From the NCBI GenBank assembly GCA_965364735.1, contig CBDTYW010000138.1:1-9787 (forward strand): 9,787 bases of DNA, in the 5' to 3' direction. Of the stretch, positions 6,811-9,787 are shown piece by piece (position 1 is the first letter of the stretch; each line of letters begins with the position of its first letter). The notes below the pieces were generated by a model. The model was not told where the DNA came from. It worked only from the letters and a program-made list of their open reading frames with translations, and did not search any database. The position numbers and the translations under genes were made by a program. The stretch comes from CBDTYW01 sp965364735. GTDB lineage: Bacteria; Actinomycetota; Nitriliruptoria; Nitriliruptorales; Nitriliruptoraceae.

Positions 6811-7754
6811 CCTCCGTGGAAGTCGCCGACGTCACCGCCGCCCCGGACCCGGTCGAGGCGACCTCGGACTGGTCCGGTGCATCCGCGAAACGGCTGCTCT
6901 GGGAGGGCGCGTCGAAGGCCAGCCGCGCCGTGGCACGTCCGACCGACCGCCTTCGGGTGCTCCCCGACACGCTGCTCATCGGCACCCAGCGGGGCGGCAC
7001 GACGTCGCTCTACCGCACGCTGCGCCAGCACGAGGGCGTCCGGTTCCCCCGCCTGACCAAGGGCGTGCACTGGTGGGACCGTCACCCGGACCGCTCGATC
7101 GGCTGGTACCGCTCGCACTTCCCGATGCGCGCCGTCGTCGAGCGCGACACCCACCGCCTCGGCTACCGCCCCGTCGTCGCCGAGGCGTCGCCGTACTACC
7201 TGTTCCACCCGACCGCGCCCGCGCGGATCGCCGAGGACTGCCCGGGCGTGCGCGTCATCGCGGTGCTGCGCGAGCCGGTCAGCCGGACGTGGTCGCACTA
7301 CCACCACGAGGTCGCCCGCGGCTTCGAGACCCGCTCCTTCCGCGATGCGATCGCCGAGGAGGACGCGGTGATGGAGCGCGAGACCGCGCGCCTGCTCGCC
7401 GATCCCACCGCGACCTCCTACGCCCACCGTCACCACGCCTACCGCTGGCGTGGCCGCTACGCGGAGCAGCTCGAGCGCTGGTTCGACGCGATCGGCCGCG
7501 ACCGGGTGCTGGTGCTGTTCAGCGACGACTTCCGTCGTGACGCGCTCGGCGTCGCCCGGCAGGCCTGCGACTTCCTGCAGCTGCCCCCGCTCGACGCGAT
7601 CGAGGAACAGACCGCCAACCAGCGCTCCAACCCGAAGATGCCGGCAGACGTCCGCGAGGAGCTTCTCGCCGAGTTCGCCCCGTGGGACGCCCGTCTGACC
7701 GCCCTGCTGGCCGATCAGCTCGATGGTGGGCCGTTGCCATGGGCCCGCGGATGA
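6807..7754 (+). CDS. PAPS-dependent sulfotransferase (second, heparan-type)
   Basis: The protein has 315 residues starting at the ATGA overlap. It shows the 5'-phosphosulfate loop LIGTQRGGTTSLYRTL at 57-72, the KGVHWWD segment at 85-91, the EASPYY motif at 126-131 and the 3'-phosphate motif VIAVLREPVSRTWSHYHHE at 150-168 (Arg155, Ser163). GRYAEQLERWF at 216-226 and VLVLFSDDF at 234-242 complete the usual order of the Sulfotransfer_1/heparan-sulfotransferase type. It differs from the first sulfotransferase in nearly every motif (QRGGTT against GRSGST, LREPVSRTWSHY against VRDPRGVAYSW), so this is not a recent duplicate and probably modifies another position or sugar. The first 50 residues look unstructured. 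It is probably cytosolic, acting before export. No strong ribosome site precedes it, consistent with coupling to the upstream gene. Confidence 0.9.
   Translation: MTSVEVADVTAAPDPVEATSDWSGASAKRLLWEGASKASRAVARPTDRLRVLPDTLLIGTQRGGTTSLYRTLRQHEGVRFPRLTKGVHWWDRHPDRSIGWYRSHFPMRAVVERDTHRLGYRPVVAEASPYYLFHPTAPARIAEDCPGVRVIAVLREPVSRTWSHYHHEVARGFETRSFRDAIAEEDAVMERETARLLADPTATSYAHRHHAYRWRGRYAEQLERWFDAIGRDRVLVLFSDDFRRDALGVARQACDFLQLPPLDAIEEQTANQRSNPKMPADVREELLAEFAPWDARLTALLADQLDGGPLPWARG
7725..7730 (+). promoter_or_regulatory. Possible ribosome binding site GGTGGG for the flippase
   Basis: GGTGGG lies 8 bases before ATG 7739 and 20 before ATG 7751. It argues for the slightly longer flippase start; the ATGA overlap argues for the shorter one. 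The difference is four residues. Confidence 0.4.
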
Positions 7755-9301
7755 CGTCGTCGGGGGGGTCCGTCGAGGCTGCTGCGGTGGCCGAGCCGCA
7801 CGGGGAGTCCCACGACGCGGACATGGCGGGCTTCGCCAAGGGCGGGCTGATCAACCTCGCGGGCTCGCTCGTGCAGGGCCTGTCGTCGCTGGTGATCTCC
7901 ACCGCGATCACCCGCGGCGTCGGCAGCGAAGCCCTCGCGGGAGCGTTCTTCCAGGCCGTCGCGCTCTTCAACATCCTCGCCGCGACCTCGAAGCTGGGCG
8001 CCGACACGGGGCTGGTCCGCCAGATCCCGCACTGGCGTCAGCTCGGCCGCTCCGGTGACGTCCGCCAGCTCCTGCGCCTCTCCGTCGGCCCCGTCCTCGC
8101 GCTCGGCATGCTCGCCGGGGCGCTGCTCTGGGCCTTCGCGGAGCCGCTCGCACGGGTGCTCGGCGAGGGCGAAGGCGGTGCCGCCGTCGCCGACTACGCC
8201 CGGATCCTGGCCTTCATCGTCCCGGCCGGGGCGCTGCAGATGACGCTCGTCTCCGCCAGCCGCGGCTTCGGCGACATGGTCCCGTCCAACGTCTCCGACC
8301 GCCTTGTCCGCCCGATCCTGCAGATCGTGCTCATCGCGATCGCCCTCGTGCTCGACACCGGCGCGGTCGGGATCGCCCTCGGCTGGGGCATCCCCTTCCT
8401 CGTCAGCGGCGTGCAGATCCTTCGCTGGGTCCAGCGCGACGTCGCGGCGCTGCCCGAGGTCAACGAGAACGGCTCGACGGCGTCGATGAAGACCCTCGCG
8501 GTCGAGTTCTGGTCCTTCACGGCCCCGCGCGCCCTCGCCGGCTTCTTCCAGGTCGGGATCCTGTGGCTCGACGTCGTGCTCGTCGGCGTGCTCGCAACCC
8601 AGGCCGACGCGGGGCGCTACGGCGCCGCGACCCGTCTGCTGATCATCGGCTCGTTCGTCCAGCTCGCCGTCATCCACGCGATCCAGCCCCGCGTCACCAC
8701 CGCGCTGGCCCGCGACGACCTCGACCGCGCCCGGACGCTGTTCCGAACCGGCACCTCGTGGGTCGTCACCGCCGTGTGGCCGATCTACATCGGCATGGCG
8801 GTCTTCGCCCCGTTCCTGCTCGGCCTCTTCGGCCCGGAGTACGTCCAGGCCGCCGACGCCCTGCGGATCCTCTGCATCGCCTGGCTCGTCAGCACCGCCT
8901 GCGGCCCCGTCGACACCGTCCTGAACATGTCCGGTCGCTCCGGCTGGTCGATGATCGACCTGTTCATCGCGCTCGTGGTCAACGTCGTCGGCAACATCGT
9001 GCTGGTCCCGTCGATGGGCATCGAGGGCGCGGCCCTGGCGTGGGGCGCGAGCATGCTCGTGCACAACCTGCTGCCGCTGCTCCAGGTGCAGATGTTCCTC
9101 GGGATCAACCCCTTCGGCCGAGCCTGGATCACGGCGATCCCGATCGCGACCGTCATCGTCGGTGGCGGGGCGTTGGCCGCGGTCGCCGTCGCCGGCCAGA
9201 CCTTCGTCGGCCTGCTCCTCGGAGCCCTCCCCGGCCTCGCCTACCTCGGCATCATCTGGACCCGCCGCAACGTCCTCGGCCTCGACGCCCTCCGCCGCTG
9301 A
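7751..9301 (+). CDS. Wzx-like polysaccharide flippase (MOP superfamily)
   Basis: The protein has 516 residues from ATG 7751 (ATGA overlap). ATG 7739 is an in-frame alternative with GGTGGG at 7725-7730 at an 8-base distance, adding four residues. About 14 hydrophobic segments run from residue 32 to 503 with short charged loops and two halves of similar build, as in RfbX/MATE-like oligosaccharide flippases. Typical features are GGLINLAGSLVQGLSSLVIS at 31-50 as the first helix, an amphipathic linker near 228-248, and LFGPEYVQAADALRIL at 359-374, a phrase common in Wzx proteins just before helix 11. Expected role: transfer of the undecaprenyl-linked, sulfated repeat unit across the membrane. It is the last gene of the operon; its stop TGA at 9299-9301 is followed directly by the repeat array. 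Confidence 0.9.
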   Translation: MTSSGGSVEAAAVAEPHGESHDADMAGFAKGGLINLAGSLVQGLSSLVISTAITRGVGSEALAGAFFQAVALFNILAATSKLGADTGLVRQIPHWRQLGRSGDVRQLLRLSVGPVLALGMLAGALLWAFAEPLARVLGEGEGGAAVADYARILAFIVPAGALQMTLVSASRGFGDMVPSNVSDRLVRPILQIVLIAIALVLDTGAVGIALGWGIPFLVSGVQILRWVQRDVAALPEVNENGSTASMKTLAVEFWSFTAPRALAGFFQVGILWLDVVLVGVLATQADAGRYGAATRLLIIGSFVQLAVIHAIQPRVTTALARDDLDRARTLFRTGTSWVVTAVWPIYIGMAVFAPFLLGLFGPEYVQAADALRILCIAWLVSTACGPVDTVLNMSGRSGWSMIDLFIALVVNVVGNIVLVPSMGIEGAALAWGASMLVHNLLPLLQVQMFLGINPFGRAWITAIPIATVIVGGGALAAVAVAGQTFVGLLLGALPGLAYLGIIWTRRNVLGLDALRR

Positions 9302-9321
9302 CCAGTCCCCCCGACTACCCG

Positions 9322-9385
9322 CGCCCCGCAACCGGTTTCCCCGACAACCCTCACGCCCCGCAACCGGTTTCCCCGACAACCCTCA
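9322..9385. repeat. Two exact tandem copies of a 32-base unit
   Basis: 9322-9353 and 9354-9385 are identical. Each holds CGCCCCGC, the palindrome AACCGGTT, then TTTCC and CCGACAACCCTCA. A degraded remnant (CCCCGACTACCCGCG) precedes the first copy. Exact identity implies a recent tandem duplication. Confidence 0.9.
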
Positions 9386-9402
9386 CGCCCCGCGGTTGTC
9401 GG
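9373..9402 (+). repeat. Stem-loop at the junction of the two repeat types
   Basis: CCGACAACC (9373-9381) pairs perfectly with GGTTGTCGG (9394-9402), with a 12-base loop. It is formed by two elements meeting head to head. It is the nearest strong hairpin after the operon stop (about 70 bases), so it could stabilise the mRNA end or help termination, but no T-run follows. Confidence 0.6.
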
Positions 9403-9475
9403 CCAACCCGGTTCACGCCCGCGTTGTCGTCGAGACGGTGTCATGCGTGGTTTCCACGACAACTGCGCCCGGTGA

Positions 9476-9497
9476 CAAGGTTCGTCGACGATCCTTG
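9476..9497. repeat. 22-base near-perfect palindrome, unit 1
   Basis: CAAGG (9476-9480) and CCTTG (9493-9497) flank the perfect 10-base palindrome TCGTCGACGA (9482-9491), with a single T/T mismatch at 9481/9492. Such symmetry suits a dimeric protein site or a cruciform. It is kept exactly in unit 2. Confidence 0.7.
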
Positions 9498-9588
9498 CGC
9501 CCCGCGGTTTGTCGGCCAACCCGGTTCACGCCCGCGTTGTCGTCGAGACGGTGTCATGCGTGGTTTCCACGACAACTGCGCCCGGTGA

Positions 9589-9610
9589 CAAGGTTCGTCG
9601 ACGATCCTTG
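9589..9610. repeat. 22-base near-perfect palindrome, unit 2
   Basis: This is the exact second copy of the palindrome at 9476-9497, at the same place at the end of its unit. In unit 3 the equivalent position (about 9704-9722) has lost the outer arms but keeps GTCGAC. Confidence 0.7.
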
Positions 9611-9734
9611 CGCCCCGCGGTTTGTCGGGCAACCCAGTTCACGCCCCGCGTTGTCGTCGAGACGGTGTCATGTGCGGTTTCCGCGACAACTGCGTCCGGT
9701 GGCAGGGTTCGTCGACAACGTCCGGGGGTTGATG

Positions 9735-9770
9735 CGCCCCGCGGTTGTCGGGTTTCCCGGCTGCGGGGCG
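9735..9770. repeat. Nested palindromic element closing the array
   Basis: CGCCCCGC (9735-9742) pairs with GCGGGGCG (9763-9770), and inside it CGGG (9749-9752) pairs with CCCG (9756-9759) across a TTT loop. The block CTGCGGGGCGTT at 9761-9772 is repeated at 9776-9787, where the window stops. The inner part is a reverse-oriented relative of the 32-base unit. Confidence 0.7.
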
Positions 9771-9787
9771 TTGGTCTGCGGGGCGTT

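Larger units (their letters stand above)
9386..9734. repeat. Three tandem copies of a ~113-base unit
   Basis: Units run 9386-9497 (112 bases), 9498-9610 (113) and 9611-9734 (124). Units 1 and 2 differ only by one extra T in a T-run (9508-9510 against 9396-9397). Unit 3 differs by several substitutions, one inserted C and a changed, longer end after about 9713. A fourth copy begins at 9735 but keeps only the first part. Each unit includes GTTGTCGT and, 25 bases on, ACGACAAC (GCGACAAC in unit 3), plus a small CGTGG-TTT-CCACG hairpin. Unit length is not a multiple of three, so the array cannot encode a repeated peptide in one frame. Confidence 0.9.
9302..9787. repeat. Intergenic repeat array after the operon
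   Basis: The whole stretch is non-coding and repetitive. I count 13 copies of TTGTCG or its complement CGACAA, at 9342, 9374, 9396, 9424, 9457, 9509, 9537, 9570, 9622, 9651, 9684, 9713 and 9745, in both orientations, mostly 22-33 bases apart with 52-base steps twice. The block CGCCCCGC recurs at unit boundaries (9322, 9354, 9386, 9498, 9611, 9735). It resembles REP/BIME-type palindromic intergenic repeats. It continues to the window edge, so its full size is unknown. No RNA gene or promoter is recognisable in it. Confidence 0.85.

Noticed and set aside
7715..9379. 554-residue minus-strand frame opposite the flippase, and similar long antisense frames at 191-1090, 2248-3264, 3204-4235, 4172-5554 and 5500-6264
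   Set aside because: These are Arg/Asp/Gly/Val-rich shadows caused by the GC-rich third positions of the plus-strand genes, which have clear family motifs.
9241..9632. Two minus-strand frames (9241-9519 and 9441-9632) encoding almost the same ~40-residue peptide beginning MADKPRGARIVDEP / MPDKPRGARIVDEP
   Set aside because: The shared peptide is simply the translation of tandem repeat copies. The unit length is not a multiple of three, no ribosome site precedes them, and the frames are low in coding character.
9302..9787. CRISPR-like array
   Set aside because: Repeats are contiguous, of two different lengths (32 and ~113 bases), contain both orientations of one element and have no unique spacers of constant length; no cas gene is seen.

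Overview
The window is strongly GC-rich, uses both ATG and GTG starts, has Shine-Dalgarno-type ribosome sites and long antisense shadow frames. Every gene reads on the plus strand. Composition and protein style suggest a high-GC actinobacterium, perhaps of the Thermoleophilia (Solirubrobacter/Patulibacter type), but the lineage cannot be fixed from the sequence alone.

Layout. Positions 1-204 are the low-complexity C-terminal tail of an unidentified protein. 233-814 is a small zinc-ribbon protein with two C-terminal membrane helices. 815-1059 is a gene-free stretch that probably carries the start signals of the next unit. From 1060 to 9301 eight genes run in one direction as an apparent operon: a PssD/Alg14-like and a PssE/Alg13-like glycosyltransferase subunit, a PAPS-type sulfotransferase, a family 2 glycosyltransferase, a Wzy/O-antigen-ligase-like membrane protein, an aminoglycoside-phosphotransferase-fold kinase homologue, a second and different sulfotransferase, and a Wzx-like flippase. 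Five of the seven internal junctions are 4-base ATGA/GTGA overlaps. One is an 8-base gap, and one is a 61-base C-rich, G-poor spacer (2127-2187).

How they fit together. The set reads as a Wzx/Wzy-type surface polysaccharide pathway. PssDE and the family 2 enzyme add sugars on the cytoplasmic face, the two sulfotransferases and possibly the kinase homologue decorate the lipid-linked unit while it is still exposed to PAPS and ATP, the flippase exports it, and the polymerase joins the units outside. The product would be a sulfated, perhaps also phosphorylated, glycan. No initiating phosphoglycosyltransferase, chain-length regulator or sulfate-activation gene is visible, so those functions must lie elsewhere.

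After 9301 the window ends in about 486 bases of non-coding repeats. There are two exact 32-base units, then three units of about 112-124 bases (the first two differ by one base), then a nested palindrome. All are built from one short element containing TTGTCG/CGACAA that occurs in both orientations. One hairpin in the long unit shows a compensatory base-pair change between copies. This array is the least explained part of the window.
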